Below, piece after piece: positions 48,324 to 55,464 of a DNA stretch of 59,012 nucleotides (positions are counted from its first letter, which is position 1; every line of letters begins with the position of its first letter). Location of the stretch: the IMG/VR virus record IMGVR_UViG_3300048999_000041, positions 1 to 59,012 of that record. The stretch is one strand, 5' to 3'. The DNA is from a virus. The notes under the pieces are model-generated. The model was not told where the DNA came from. It ran no database searches and saw nothing but the letters and a program-made list of their open reading frames with translations. Made by a program: the position numbers and the translations under genes.

Positions 48324-48491
48324 ATGATAAAACCAAACCCAAGACATCTACACCCACGGTGTCCACATTGTGGGAGCATTGCCCCCTACGGCGATCCGAG
48401 GCTTACGTGGCTTTCTATGCATATTGATAGTCGGATGCATCGCTGGTGGTGGAGGATTAGAAAACTATTTGGTAAAGGATGGACGGCATGA
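48324..48491 (+). CDS. Small CxxC protein
   Basis: The 55-residue basic product has RCPHCGSIAPYGDPRL and a Trp-rich tail (HRWWWRIRKLFGKGW). AGAAAGGGAAC precedes ATG 48324. Zinc knuckle or membrane-surface peptide. Unknown. Confidence 0.58.
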   Translation: MIKPNPRHLHPRCPHCGSIAPYGDPRLTWLSMHIDSRMHRWWWRIRKLFGKGWTA

Positions 48492-48553
48492 CAGAGTTAT
48501 CTAAAATACTTTTAAGCAAACTAAAATGGTTAAAAATTAAAGGAGAACGATAA
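48488..48553 (+). CDS. Very small basic peptide
   Basis: A 21-residue peptide (TELSKILLSKLKWLKIKGE), amphipathic, overlapping its neighbours at both ends (ATGA and TAATG). Supported only by the tight overlap. Confidence 0.35.
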   Translation: MTELSKILLSKLKWLKIKGER

Positions 48554-48780
48554 TGGATCAACCGGCGGGCCCCATCGTTTCAGACGCCATGATCAAATCG
48601 CGTCTTGAGGGCTATCAGAATCACGCAGCCAAGCGCGTTCATTCAATTCTCGATGGCGTTGGCGAAGAGCTTAACATGTCGGTTACTCGGCTTATTACCG
48701 ACGCCTATCTTAAAGGACTGGCTGACGGATTTTCTCAGCGGGTCTACGCCGATGGATTAGAAGATGGCGAGACCTCGTGA
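48553..48780 (+). CDS. Hypothetical protein
   Basis: The 75-residue product (DAMIKSRLEGYQNHAAKRVH, LITDAYLKGLADGFSQRVYA) is helical with repeated YLKGLADG/YADGLEDG turns. AAAGGAGAACG precedes ATG 48553. Confidence 0.62.
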   Translation: MDQPAGPIVSDAMIKSRLEGYQNHAAKRVHSILDGVGEELNMSVTRLITDAYLKGLADGFSQRVYADGLEDGETS

Positions 48781-48953
48781 ACTGCTCTAAGTGCGATAAC
48801 GACGCCAAGCATTCTATCTTAGTGAGGTTGGGTGAGCTGCCCGATCCGCTTGACCCGAAGTTAAAAGACAAAGATAAGTCCGAAGTGCACGTCGTGCGGT
48901 TCTGTGAGACCCATTGGGGCGATGTCAAGACCCTTATTCCACAGATTGGATAG
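48777..48953 (+). CDS. Small zinc-finger-like protein
   Basis: The 58-residue product from GTG 48777 has CSKC and a downstream CETH, a CxxC...CxxH set that could bind zinc. GTGA overlap with the previous gene. Confidence 0.58.
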   Translation: MNCSKCDNDAKHSILVRLGELPDPLDPKLKDKDKSEVHVVRFCETHWGDVKTLIPQIG

Positions 48954-48961
48954 GAGGTAAC

Positions 48962-49237
48962 ATGAGCACGACCAACAAGGTGGCCAAGAACCCGCAGGCC
49001 TTCCGAATCGCCATAAATTCCCACGACCGTGAGAATCCCGACCACCCACCCGCATATGGTATCGAGATCAGCACGTTCGACGCTGAGCGCCTGGGGTTTG
49101 AGGATGGCGAAACCCTGTGGGAGGGGTGTACACTTCATACCAATTCTGAGCGTCCTAACAACACTTTCGGTGCTCTATGCGATTACGAGGAGCTTCGTGC
49201 AATGCGTGCCGTCTCTGAGCATCCGCTGGAGGTCTAA
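48962..49237 (+). CDS. Hypothetical protein
   Basis: The 91-residue product (QAFRIAINSHDRENPDHPPA, YGIEISTFDAERLGFEDGET) has no recognised motif. ATAGGAGGTAAC precedes ATG 48962, one of the best ribosome sites in the region. Codons are more C/G-ending than in its neighbours. Confidence 0.65.
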   Translation: MSTTNKVAKNPQAFRIAINSHDRENPDHPPAYGIEISTFDAERLGFEDGETLWEGCTLHTNSERPNNTFGALCDYEELRAMRAVSEHPLEV

Positions 49238-49238
49238 T

Positions 49239-49355
49239 ATGCGTAGTATGTATAAAGATGCTATAGCTGCTATGATGCTTAAAGCAACTCTTCGAGAGCT
49301 TAAAATGTTAAAGATCTATGGTGCTTGCTGTAAATGCGAAGGCATGGGGGTTTGA
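49239..49355 (+). CDS. Very small Cys-containing protein
   Basis: A 38-residue product (YKDAIAAMMLKATLRELKML then CCKC) with an amphipathic helix and a CCKC cluster. ATG 49239 directly follows the upstream stop. Confidence 0.45.
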   Translation: MRSMYKDAIAAMMLKATLRELKMLKIYGACCKCEGMGV

Positions 49356-49357
49356 GA

Positions 49358-49477
49358 ATGCATGGAACAATCACCGAATCACACGAAGTGCATCTCCGCG
49401 GTTGGAAGTGGTTTGTTGCCCTTTTTCGTAGGCAGCCACGAAGATATTTAGTCATTGACAAGATTGATTGGGGGTGA
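49358..49477 (+). CDS. Very small basic protein
   Basis: A 39-residue product (HGTITESHEVHLRGWKWFVA, RRQPRRYLVID), nearly contiguous with its neighbours; no strong ribosome site. Confidence 0.42.
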   Translation: MHGTITESHEVHLRGWKWFVALFRRQPRRYLVIDKIDWG

Positions 49478-49481
49478 TCTG

Positions 49482-49658
49482 ATGTACCAATACAAAACAG
49501 TAAATGCTTCTTATCATCCTTCGGTAGAAGACGCATGTAACTTTTGGGGGCGAGAAGGTTGGCGTGTAGTTGCCGTTATACCTCCGCCCGGTCCTGGATA
49601 TGCCCATACTTTGGTTATTGAGCGAGATCGAGGAATAATCACGAACACTGAGGAGTGA
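49482..49658 (+). CDS. Small protein, DUF-type stress-fold-like
   Basis: The 58-residue product (QYKTVNASYHPSVEDACNFW, GREGWRVVAVIPPPGPGYA) has the strand-helix-strand pattern of short DUF4177-like domains. GGGGTGATCTG precedes ATG 49482. It overlaps the next gene. Confidence 0.55.
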   Translation: MYQYKTVNASYHPSVEDACNFWGREGWRVVAVIPPPGPGYAHTLVIERDRGIITNTEE

Positions 49659-49765
49659 TGAGGATCAAATATTACAATTGCAAATACGGATGCTGGCATC
49701 TCCGTGGTATCAAGTGTGAATGCGGGTCTAAGCCAGTGAGCTTTTCGTCGAGGAAGTGTCATTGA
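49658..49765 (+). CDS. Very small Cys-rich protein
   Basis: A 35-residue product with five cysteines (YYNCKYGCWHLRGIKCECGS), a candidate zinc knuckle. GAGGAGTG precedes ATG 49658, which overlaps the previous stop. Confidence 0.5.
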   Translation: MRIKYYNCKYGCWHLRGIKCECGSKPVSFSSRKCH

Positions 49766-49890
49766 TGGATGACAAAACCACGCACCTGATTATCCATGTA
49801 TCAGCGGTAAGGCTTTGTCTGATCTTGACCTTTTTTGCTGGTATTATATGGGGTATTGCTATCGCCGTATTGGTGGTAGTCAGTGTCTAA
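49765..49890 (+). CDS. Small single-TM protein
   Basis: A 41-residue product dominated by one hydrophobic helix (LCLILTFFAGIIWGIAIAVL). It overlaps both neighbours. Confidence 0.52.
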   Translation: MDDKTTHLIIHVSAVRLCLILTFFAGIIWGIAIAVLVVVSV

Positions 49891-50143
49891 TGTTCGGTAT
49901 TATCCTATGAAAGGAATTGTTGTGGATACGGACGAGCATACCGTTTTCACCAAAGAAGTGCTCAAGGCACAAGACGGTAAAGAAGTCCCACTTACTTTAG
50001 AAACCGGTGGCCCGGTAATTGGTAAAGCCACCCTGCATTATCACGAAGAGTCTGGTGAGCTACGAGCAGACTTTGAAATCACCGATCCGAAAGTAAAAGA
50101 GTTTTTGGAAAACGACTTAAATCCACGCGGGTTTGAAGGATAG
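49883..50143 (+). CDS. Hypothetical protein
   Basis: The 86-residue product from GTG 49883 (YYPMKGIVVDTDEHTVFTKE, GKATLHYHEESGELRADFEI) is probably beta-rich; its last half resembles short phage proteins with the AxLHYHEESGELRADFxIxD pattern. It overlaps the small TM gene. Confidence 0.62.
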   Translation: MSNVRYYPMKGIVVDTDEHTVFTKEVLKAQDGKEVPLTLETGGPVIGKATLHYHEESGELRADFEITDPKVKEFLENDLNPRGFEG

Positions 50144-50155
50144 AAAAGAGAATGT

Positions 50156-50368
50156 ATGCACAATACCATTTGTATTGGCTGCCAACACGGTGAGCATCAT
50201 AGTACCGACGTTATCCAAAACCCGCCCAAGGGGGCTCTAGGGGGTTCACGCTGCCGCTGTGAAGGCGAATGTGTGGACGGTCGTTATATCCCTCCGCAAT
50301 TTAAGAAGGTTATTAAAGCGTTTAAAGACGCATTAGAGAAGGAGGTTAGACATGGAAGATCATTATAG
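50156..50368 (+). CDS. Small Cys/His-rich protein
   Basis: The 70-residue product has CIGCQHGEHH and CRCEGEC clusters, a likely zinc-binding N-terminal half, and a basic helical tail. AAAAGAGAATG precedes ATG 50156. Confidence 0.6.
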   Translation: MHNTICIGCQHGEHHSTDVIQNPPKGALGGSRCRCEGECVDGRYIPPQFKKVIKAFKDALEKEVRHGRSL

Positions 50369-50675
50369 AAAAGCTATAGAAGAACATCGTCTCAATTGGC
50401 AAGAAACCAATGGTGACAGAAACGATACGGCCCGCCCAGCAGATCTCAAACTCTGGAATTCTCTATCAACAAAAAGGGACGATATGGGAGAAGTAGAACA
50501 GTATCGTATGAAAACGCCGGGTACTGGCCAGATAGACACATTAACTTTCGAACCTAATGCCGACGTAGAACAAGCTCTTATTCGATCTTTGGAAAGTGCT
50601 TTGGGCAATTTGCTCTCCTATTTAAAACGCAAACAAGATTACGAAAACAAGATAGAGGAAAGTAAGAAACTATGA
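50352..50675 (+). CDS. Hypothetical protein
   Basis: The 107-residue charged product (HYRKAIEEHRLNWQETNGDR, ADVEQALIRSLESALGNLLS) starts at ATG 50352 after GAAGGAGGTTAGAC. Helical ends, no motif recognised. Confidence 0.62.
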   Translation: MEDHYRKAIEEHRLNWQETNGDRNDTARPADLKLWNSLSTKRDDMGEVEQYRMKTPGTGQIDTLTFEPNADVEQALIRSLESALGNLLSYLKRKQDYENKIEESKKL

Positions 50676-51280
50676 TAGACCAAGACTATTGCGGCTCAAT
50701 AAGTTATGAGCCTGGTTACATAGCATGTCTTTTGCCTTTAGGTCACGATGGGCCATGTGTACACGAGTGGGCTAATGAGTCCTGGATTCACAACCGGAGA
50801 ATTTGGTGGGTCTTGTTCGGAGCATTCCTGTCGCCTATGACTCGAGTTCGGGCTTTCTGGCATTACATCATAAAGAGACATGAGTATGAGATCTGCATGG
50901 CCTGTGGCCGCCCGGTGGGCCGCTTTTACGCCAATTGCTCGTATTGGAGCACTGATGACGACCTGTGGCTGCGTGTCACAGGAGACCCTACCAGTATCCG
51001 TTGCCCTGCCTGCTTCAGCATTGAGGCTGGCGCTAAGGGGCTTCATATTCGGTGGGAAGCTATAGAAGGGATTAGGTCGGTGACAAAAGAAGACCCGCAC
51101 GATACTATTAAAATTGATCACGAGAGTCTAAGGGCGGCTAAGCAGAAGTACAGAATGGTAGTGATACAGTTAGAAGAAAGACGGCACCCAGACGATGTTC
51201 TTCACCCAGCATACAAGCTAGGACAATTTCTCACCGAGGCACTAGGATCAGCTTGGGCCGACGCAGACGAAAAGAGGTGA
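50672..51280 (+). CDS. Cys-containing protein with two CxxC-type sites
   Basis: The 202-residue product has an N-terminal CLLPLGHDGPCVHEWAN (a pattern common in small phage zinc proteins), a Trp-rich hydrophobic segment, then CMACGRP and CPACFS pairs, and a helical C-terminus. It may bind two zinc ions. ATG 50672 overlaps the previous stop. Unknown function. Confidence 0.63.
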   Translation: MIDQDYCGSISYEPGYIACLLPLGHDGPCVHEWANESWIHNRRIWWVLFGAFLSPMTRVRAFWHYIIKRHEYEICMACGRPVGRFYANCSYWSTDDDLWLRVTGDPTSIRCPACFSIEAGAKGLHIRWEAIEGIRSVTKEDPHDTIKIDHESLRAAKQKYRMVVIQLEERRHPDDVLHPAYKLGQFLTEALGSAWADADEKR

Positions 51281-51283
51281 CTA

Positions 51284-51634
51284 ATGAGAATTGAAGATCC
51301 CGGGCACATATACTTTGTGCAGAACGTGGATGGTTCGGGAGAACAGAGAATTCGGTTTGTTCGCCGACGCGACTCAAACGCTGAGCTTCTAAAGACAGAT
51401 AGTCGTGAAGAAGGTATTTTAGCTCAAGAGTTAGTTCGTGTTCTAATTGACAGGACGTTGTATCTCAATGCTGAAGCTCCGTGTGTGGAAAATGTGTCTA
51501 TTGTCAACGATCTTCGTAATGTTCTAGTAAATTTCGAAGCTCGAGCTGCGCGTCGCACTATAGAAAAGAAGTCTATGCCAGAGCGGGCCACTGTGTGCCG
51601 AACATGTCAGCATATATTATGTGATCATAAGTAA
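51284..51634 (+). CDS. Hypothetical protein
   Basis: The 116-residue product (PGHIYFVQNVDGSGEQRIRF, DSREEGILAQELVRVLIDRT) ends in CRTCQHILCDHK, a CxxC...CxxH zinc site. ATG 51284 comes after GAGGTGACTA. Confidence 0.62.
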   Translation: MRIEDPGHIYFVQNVDGSGEQRIRFVRRRDSNAELLKTDSREEGILAQELVRVLIDRTLYLNAEAPCVENVSIVNDLRNVLVNFEARAARRTIEKKSMPERATVCRTCQHILCDHK

Positions 51635-51652
51635 GTAGAAAGGAGGTGACGT

Positions 51653-51883
51653 ATGCCATCTAAATTAGAAGAAACTTGGCAGCATAATACTGCCGATAAT
51701 ATGATTGTTTATGTTTGCCCTGGCCCATCAGACGAATCAGAGGAGTGTACGTTTTGGATGACGGGGCCGGGCTATTGTATGTATCATCCACATATTGATC
51801 TAGTGCCCAAACCTATTCGGCATACTACAGTACCTCCGGATCTAAATCTACCAAAACCGAGCGAAAGATACGACGACTTTTAG
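51653..51883 (+). CDS. Hypothetical protein
   Basis: The 76-residue product (WQHNTADNMIVYVCPGPSDE, ECTFWMTGPGYCMYHPHIDL) has three cysteines. AAAGGAGGTGAC precedes ATG 51653, a full consensus ribosome site. Confidence 0.63.
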   Translation: MPSKLEETWQHNTADNMIVYVCPGPSDESEECTFWMTGPGYCMYHPHIDLVPKPIRHTTVPPDLNLPKPSERYDDF

Positions 51884-51894
51884 AAAGGAGGAAA

Positions 51895-53115
51895 ATGCAT
51901 ATTCATCCTGATCTGGCTCCGCATCAGCTAACCGCCGTAGGCAAGCTGTCTGATGGCAAGATCCTCGTTGGCGGCGTTGGATCAGGGAAGTCGCGGGTGG
52001 GTCTGGCCTATTACGCATTAACTAAGGGTCATGAGGATATCTACGTCATCACCACCGCTAAGAAGCGAGACAACCTCGACTGGGAGAAAGAGGCGGTCAA
52101 GTTCGGTATCGGTAAAGAGCGTGACGCTACGCTATACGGCGTGCTGCACGTAGACAGCTGGAACAACATCGCCAAGTACGTTGACATATCCAACGCCTTC
52201 TTCATATTCGATGAGCAGCGAGTAGTAGGCTCGGGTAAATGGGCTAAGTCATTTTTAAAGATCGCTCGTAACAATAGGTGGATCATGCTATCAGCGACCC
52301 CCGGAGACACTTGGTTAGACTACATCCCGGTGTTCATCGCCAACGGGTTTTACCGTAATCGCACCGAGTTCAAGCGCGAACACGTCATCTATAACTCGTT
52401 TACCAAGTTTCCCAAGGTTGAGCGTTACGTGGGCGTGGGCAAGCTGTTAAAGCATAGAAACGACATATTAGTCTCTATGCCCTACGCCAAGCAGACCACC
52501 CGGCATGAGAAGATCATATGGTGTGATTATGATGAAGAGGCGATGAGAAGAGTTGCTCACGGCCGCTGGAACATATACAAAGACGAACCGATCCGAGACA
52601 TAGCTGAACTGTTTGGCGTGATGCGAAGAGTGGCTAACTCTGATCCCAGTCGTGCTCGAGCCATAGGAAAGCTGATCAAGCTAAACCCCAGATTGATCTT
52701 ATTTTATAACTTCAACTACGAGTTAGACATCATCAGAGAGCTGTGTGGACCCCTTTGGAAGTCTTCGAAAGTGGCGTTTGCCGAGTGGAACGGGCATAAG
52801 CACGAGGAGATTCCCGAGAGTCCTAAGTGGGTCTACGCCGTGCAGTATGTCGCCGGTTCTGAAGGGTGGAACTGCGTGTCTACCAATGCAACGTGCTTTT
52901 ATAGCTTGCCCTATTCGTATAAGATGTTCGAGCAGGCCCACGGTAGAACCGACAGACTGAACACACCATATTTAGATCTGTATTACTATGTTATGAGGTC
53001 AAAAGCAGACATTGATCACGCTATCTGGCGCTCGCTTAAGGCGAAAAAGGCCTTCCAGGTCGATCATTTCGACATGACCAACGCAGAATTTGCCGACTTT
53101 TCGATCGAGAAATGA
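51895..53115 (+). CDS. SF2 DEAD/SNF2-type DNA helicase
   Basis: The 406-residue product has Walker A GGVGSGKS (residues 26-33), Walker B FIFDEQR, motif III LSATPGD, and motif VI QAHGRTDRLN near the C-terminus, a full SF2 set in a compact two-RecA-lobe protein. Such short SNF2-like helicases are common in actinophage and other phage replication modules, where they act in recombination or replication restart. AAAGGAGG precedes ATG 51895. It is followed by the AT-rich repeat region that I propose as origin. Confidence 0.85.
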   Translation: MHIHPDLAPHQLTAVGKLSDGKILVGGVGSGKSRVGLAYYALTKGHEDIYVITTAKKRDNLDWEKEAVKFGIGKERDATLYGVLHVDSWNNIAKYVDISNAFFIFDEQRVVGSGKWAKSFLKIARNNRWIMLSATPGDTWLDYIPVFIANGFYRNRTEFKREHVIYNSFTKFPKVERYVGVGKLLKHRNDILVSMPYAKQTTRHEKIIWCDYDEEAMRRVAHGRWNIYKDEPIRDIAELFGVMRRVANSDPSRARAIGKLIKLNPRLILFYNFNYELDIIRELCGPLWKSSKVAFAEWNGHKHEEIPESPKWVYAVQYVAGSEGWNCVSTNATCFYSLPYSYKMFEQAHGRTDRLNTPYLDLYYYVMRSKADIDHAIWRSLKAKKAFQVDHFDMTNAEFADFSIEK

Positions 53116-53562
53116 GGAGAGATTTGCCAAGAATGTTTAAGGGGGTCTATGAAAAAAGTGCTCCCAGTATCTAAAACGTCAGATATTGGCGATTGTTAAA
53201 CTTGAATTTGAGGGGGTCAAAAATGGTCGTTTCAGAGAGCTCAAAAAGGCCGAAATCAGATACTGAGACGGGTAATTTTGGTTGAGCGTGAGAACAACGT
53301 TGGCAAATCTTGGCAAAATAATGATCAATTTGTCCGGAAAATGCGGGGTTTTACGGGTCAGTATCTGCCAAGAAAACAGAGGTTAAAAACTTTTATATAA
53401 TCGCTTCCCAATATCTGTATATGTCATATATGCCTATATCTCTATACTCTATCTACGCGCGAGATAATATAAAAGCAGATACTGATACGTGTTTTATAAA
53501 AACTTTTTCATAAACGTTTTTGGCAAGATACTGGGAATCGGGTCTATCACAAGGAATGAGGC
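53116..53562. other. AT-rich repeat-bearing region, candidate origin or operator
   Basis: No ORF fits. AGATACTG or its complement occurs at 53165, 53258, 53359, 53477 and 53526, with variants at 53180 and 53409. TTGGCAA or its complement occurs at 53124, 53300, 53310 and 53520. Two sites are composite: TTGGCAAGATACTG (53520-53533) and CAGTATCTGCCAAG (53359-53372) in opposite orientation. A very AT-rich stretch spans ~53385-53520. Iterons next to an AT-rich segment and beside a helicase gene fit a replication origin; a repressor-binding region is the alternative. Confidence 0.6.
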
Positions 53563-53802
53563 ATGTCGGTACAAATAACACACCCAATCAAATCTGTTGA
53601 TGCTCAACTAGCAGAACACCTCCTGAGAGCCGAGGAGAGCCTCATAGCGGCCCTTGAACTGTTTTCTAAGGGTAAGCGTCCAGAACGGCCTTCTGAGTAC
53701 TTAAAACGCCTTACAAGAGCTCAGGAGCTAGTTACGTCGATATATCGCGAAGAATTAGTGAGAAAGCGTGGTCCAATTAGGCTTAGGCCGAAGAAAGGAT
53801 AG
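53563..53802 (+). CDS. Small helical protein (pair member 1)
   Basis: The 79-residue product (AEHLLRAEESLIAALELFSK, RLTRAQELVTSIYREELVRK) is a helical hairpin similar to the next gene's product (LVRAEYHARKAHDLLY, SRAQSLLMTLWIREMNRR). Located directly after the repeat region, it may bind there, but no HTH is clear. Confidence 0.62.
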   Translation: MSVQITHPIKSVDAQLAEHLLRAEESLIAALELFSKGKRPERPSEYLKRLTRAQELVTSIYREELVRKRGPIRLRPKKG

Positions 53803-53805
53803 ATA

Positions 53806-54042
53806 ATGGATGATTTTGATGTTCATGATCCGAATGTAGTTATTGATGCGTTTAACAACACGACCGACGAGCTTTACTTTCATCTCGTTCGCGCCGAGTA
53901 TCATGCTAGAAAAGCGCACGATTTGTTGTATAAGGAAAACGCCCCACGACGTAGCATATGGTATCGAATGTCTGTTAGTCGTGCACAAAGCCTTCTTATG
54001 ACTTTATGGATTCGGGAGATGAATCGAAGGAATAAATCATGA
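53806..54042 (+). CDS. Small helical protein (pair member 2)
   Basis: The 78-residue paralogue of the 53563 product by pattern. ATG 53806 follows GAAAGGATAGATA. The stop overlaps the next gene (ATGA). Confidence 0.62.
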   Translation: MDDFDVHDPNVVIDAFNNTTDELYFHLVRAEYHARKAHDLLYKENAPRRSIWYRMSVSRAQSLLMTLWIREMNRRNKS

Positions 54043-54536
54043 CCGTAGAAGAGTGGGTTGCGGTAGAAGGGTTTCCTGGATATAGCGTAAACCCCTTTGG
54101 TCAAGTTAAGAAAGACTCTACCGGTCGTGTGCTGCATACTAGAGTAAATCAGTATGGCGTTCCTTATGTTGGGCTTATGCGAGGTTGGAAACAGTGTATT
54201 CGTTCGTTACCTCGTCTGGTCGCTTCGGCATTTATTCCACAACCGAACGAAATTTTTGATACACCAATCAATCTTGATGGAGATCGTAGTAATTGTTGTG
54301 TCGATAATCTTCAGTGGCGGCCTCGATGGTATGCGGTTCATTATAACAACCAATTTAAAGATAGATATTCTACTCCCATAGACGGTAAGATAAGAGATAG
54401 TGCTTCCGGTGCAGTGTTTCCTAATTCCTTTGTTGCTGCTTGTAGTTTTGGGCTTTTGGAGCGAGAAGTCGTATTATCGATTTTAAATAGGACCTTAGCT
54501 TGGCCCACATATCAACAATTTGAGCTTGCAGAGTAA
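54039..54536 (+). CDS. HNH/NUMOD4-like homing endonuclease-related protein
   Basis: The 165-residue product starts with a NUMOD4-like segment (EWVAVEGFPGYSVNPFGQVK), has QYGVPYVGLMRG, LPRLVASAFIPQP, and PINLDGDRSNCCVDNLQWRP, the usual NUMOD4-HNH arrangement where the HNH His-Asn pair would be H.D...N..NL. Here the first His is replaced (INLDGD), so nuclease activity is doubtful. It could be a degenerate homing nuclease used as a DNA-binding protein. It ends just upstream of the P11 operator. Confidence 0.65.
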   Translation: MTVEEWVAVEGFPGYSVNPFGQVKKDSTGRVLHTRVNQYGVPYVGLMRGWKQCIRSLPRLVASAFIPQPNEIFDTPINLDGDRSNCCVDNLQWRPRWYAVHYNNQFKDRYSTPIDGKIRDSASGAVFPNSFVAACSFGLLEREVVLSILNRTLAWPTYQQFELAE

Positions 54537-54538
54537 TC

Positions 54539-54573
54539 AGATACTGATACGCGTGCTTTTCGCGTCGTGTAAT
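54539..54573 (+). promoter_or_regulatory. Promoter P11 with AGATACTGATACGCG operator
   Basis: AGATACTGATACGCG at 54539-54553 overlaps the upstream hexamer TACGCG (54548-54553). A 14-nt spacer leads to TGTAAT (54568-54573). This drives the nuclease and RNA polymerase operon. The same 15-mer precedes P2. Confidence 0.68.
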
Positions 54574-54644
54574 AGAAGGGAGTAGTGTATCCCGTTTTTA
54601 TTGTCGTATTTTTTTGCTTTATAAAGACTGGAAAGGAGGATTTC

Positions 54645-54962
54645 GTGACTGAGAACAAATATCAGGCCAAGCTTATCAAGAAGCTTTATGATATGTTTCC
54701 TGGTTGCGAGATTCTTAAAAACGATGCCGGGTATAAACAAGGTATTCTTGATCTAACCATTTTTTTTGAGAATCGTTGGGCGATGTTGGAGCCTAAAGCT
54801 TCGGCTAAAGCATCAATAAGGCCTAATCAAGAGTATTTTGTTAAAAAGCTCAACAAGATGTCCTTCGCTTCGTTCATCTTTCCTGAGAACGAGAAGGAGG
54901 TGTTATCTGCGCTTCAGAAAGCACTCTCACCTCGAAGGGCAACACGCGTTTCTAAGTCCTAG
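54645..54962 (+). CDS. VRR-NUC-like / Holliday-junction-type nuclease
   Basis: The 105-residue product from GTG 54645 (GAAAGGAGG upstream) has the minimal PD-(D/E)xK core: KLYDMFPGCEILKNDAGYKQ, GILDLTIFF (Asp36), MLEPKAS (Glu49, Lys51), and RPNQEYFVKKLNKM with the conserved Gln. It would cut branched or single-strand DNA in replication-recombination. The open frame extends upstream to 54585, but the first 20 residues are hydrophobic and lie before the ribosome site. Confidence 0.78.
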   Translation: MTENKYQAKLIKKLYDMFPGCEILKNDAGYKQGILDLTIFFENRWAMLEPKASAKASIRPNQEYFVKKLNKMSFASFIFPENEKEVLSALQKALSPRRATRVSKS

Positions 54963-55464
54963 TTCCTATCATTGGATTAATTACGACGAAGAAAAGTTAG
55001 CGTTTCGATATAAAACGCTTCGTGCTGCTTTAGAAGGCGTAGAACAACATCGATACGCCGCGATTTGTATCGAAGAAGGGATAGTCCAAGATGATGAAAC
55101 AACTACTATCGGTATGTACATCAATCAGTGTATACAGTATAAGATGTCTCCCGAAATTGTGTTGTTTTATTCACCAAACGCCTTCGGGACGGTCGACGCG
55201 ATCGCCTATCGGTATCGACGCCTTAGAATCAGCGACCTCAAGACCGGAGTTTCGCGAACCTCTGAACATCAGTTAGAAGTATATGCTGCGTTGTTCTGTC
55301 TTGAGTATGAGCTCGATCCGTTTTCTATGGATATTGAACTCCGTATTTATCAGGATGGCGGTGTACGACAATACATCGGCGATCCGTATTTTATTAAGGG
55401 GATCATGGACAAAATTATGAAGTTTGATCAAATTCTTAATACACTTCGAGAGGAGGTGTCGTAA
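54907..55464 (+). CDS. RecB/Cas4-like PD-(D/E)xK nuclease, apparent CTG start
   Basis: The ~185-residue product has HLEGQHAFLSPSSYHWINYD near the start, then GTVDAIAYRYRRLRISDLKT with Asp97, Asp110 and Lys112, and HQLEVYAALF (Gln122): the core of the RecB/Cas4 nuclease family. It probably processes DNA ends in replication or recombination. The start is odd: AAGGAGG (54894-54900) is ideally spaced for CTG 54907, and no ATG, GTG or TTG lies in frame nearby. The only listed alternative is TTG 54838 inside the upstream gene, giving a non-conserved Arg/Ser-rich N-terminus. It overlaps the previous nuclease gene by 56 nt. Confidence 0.78.
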   Translation: MRFRKHSHLEGQHAFLSPSSYHWINYDEEKLAFRYKTLRAALEGVEQHRYAAICIEEGIVQDDETTTIGMYINQCIQYKMSPEIVLFYSPNAFGTVDAIAYRYRRLRISDLKTGVSRTSEHQLEVYAALFCLEYELDPFSMDIELRIYQDGGVRQYIGDPYFIKGIMDKIMKFDQILNTLREEVS

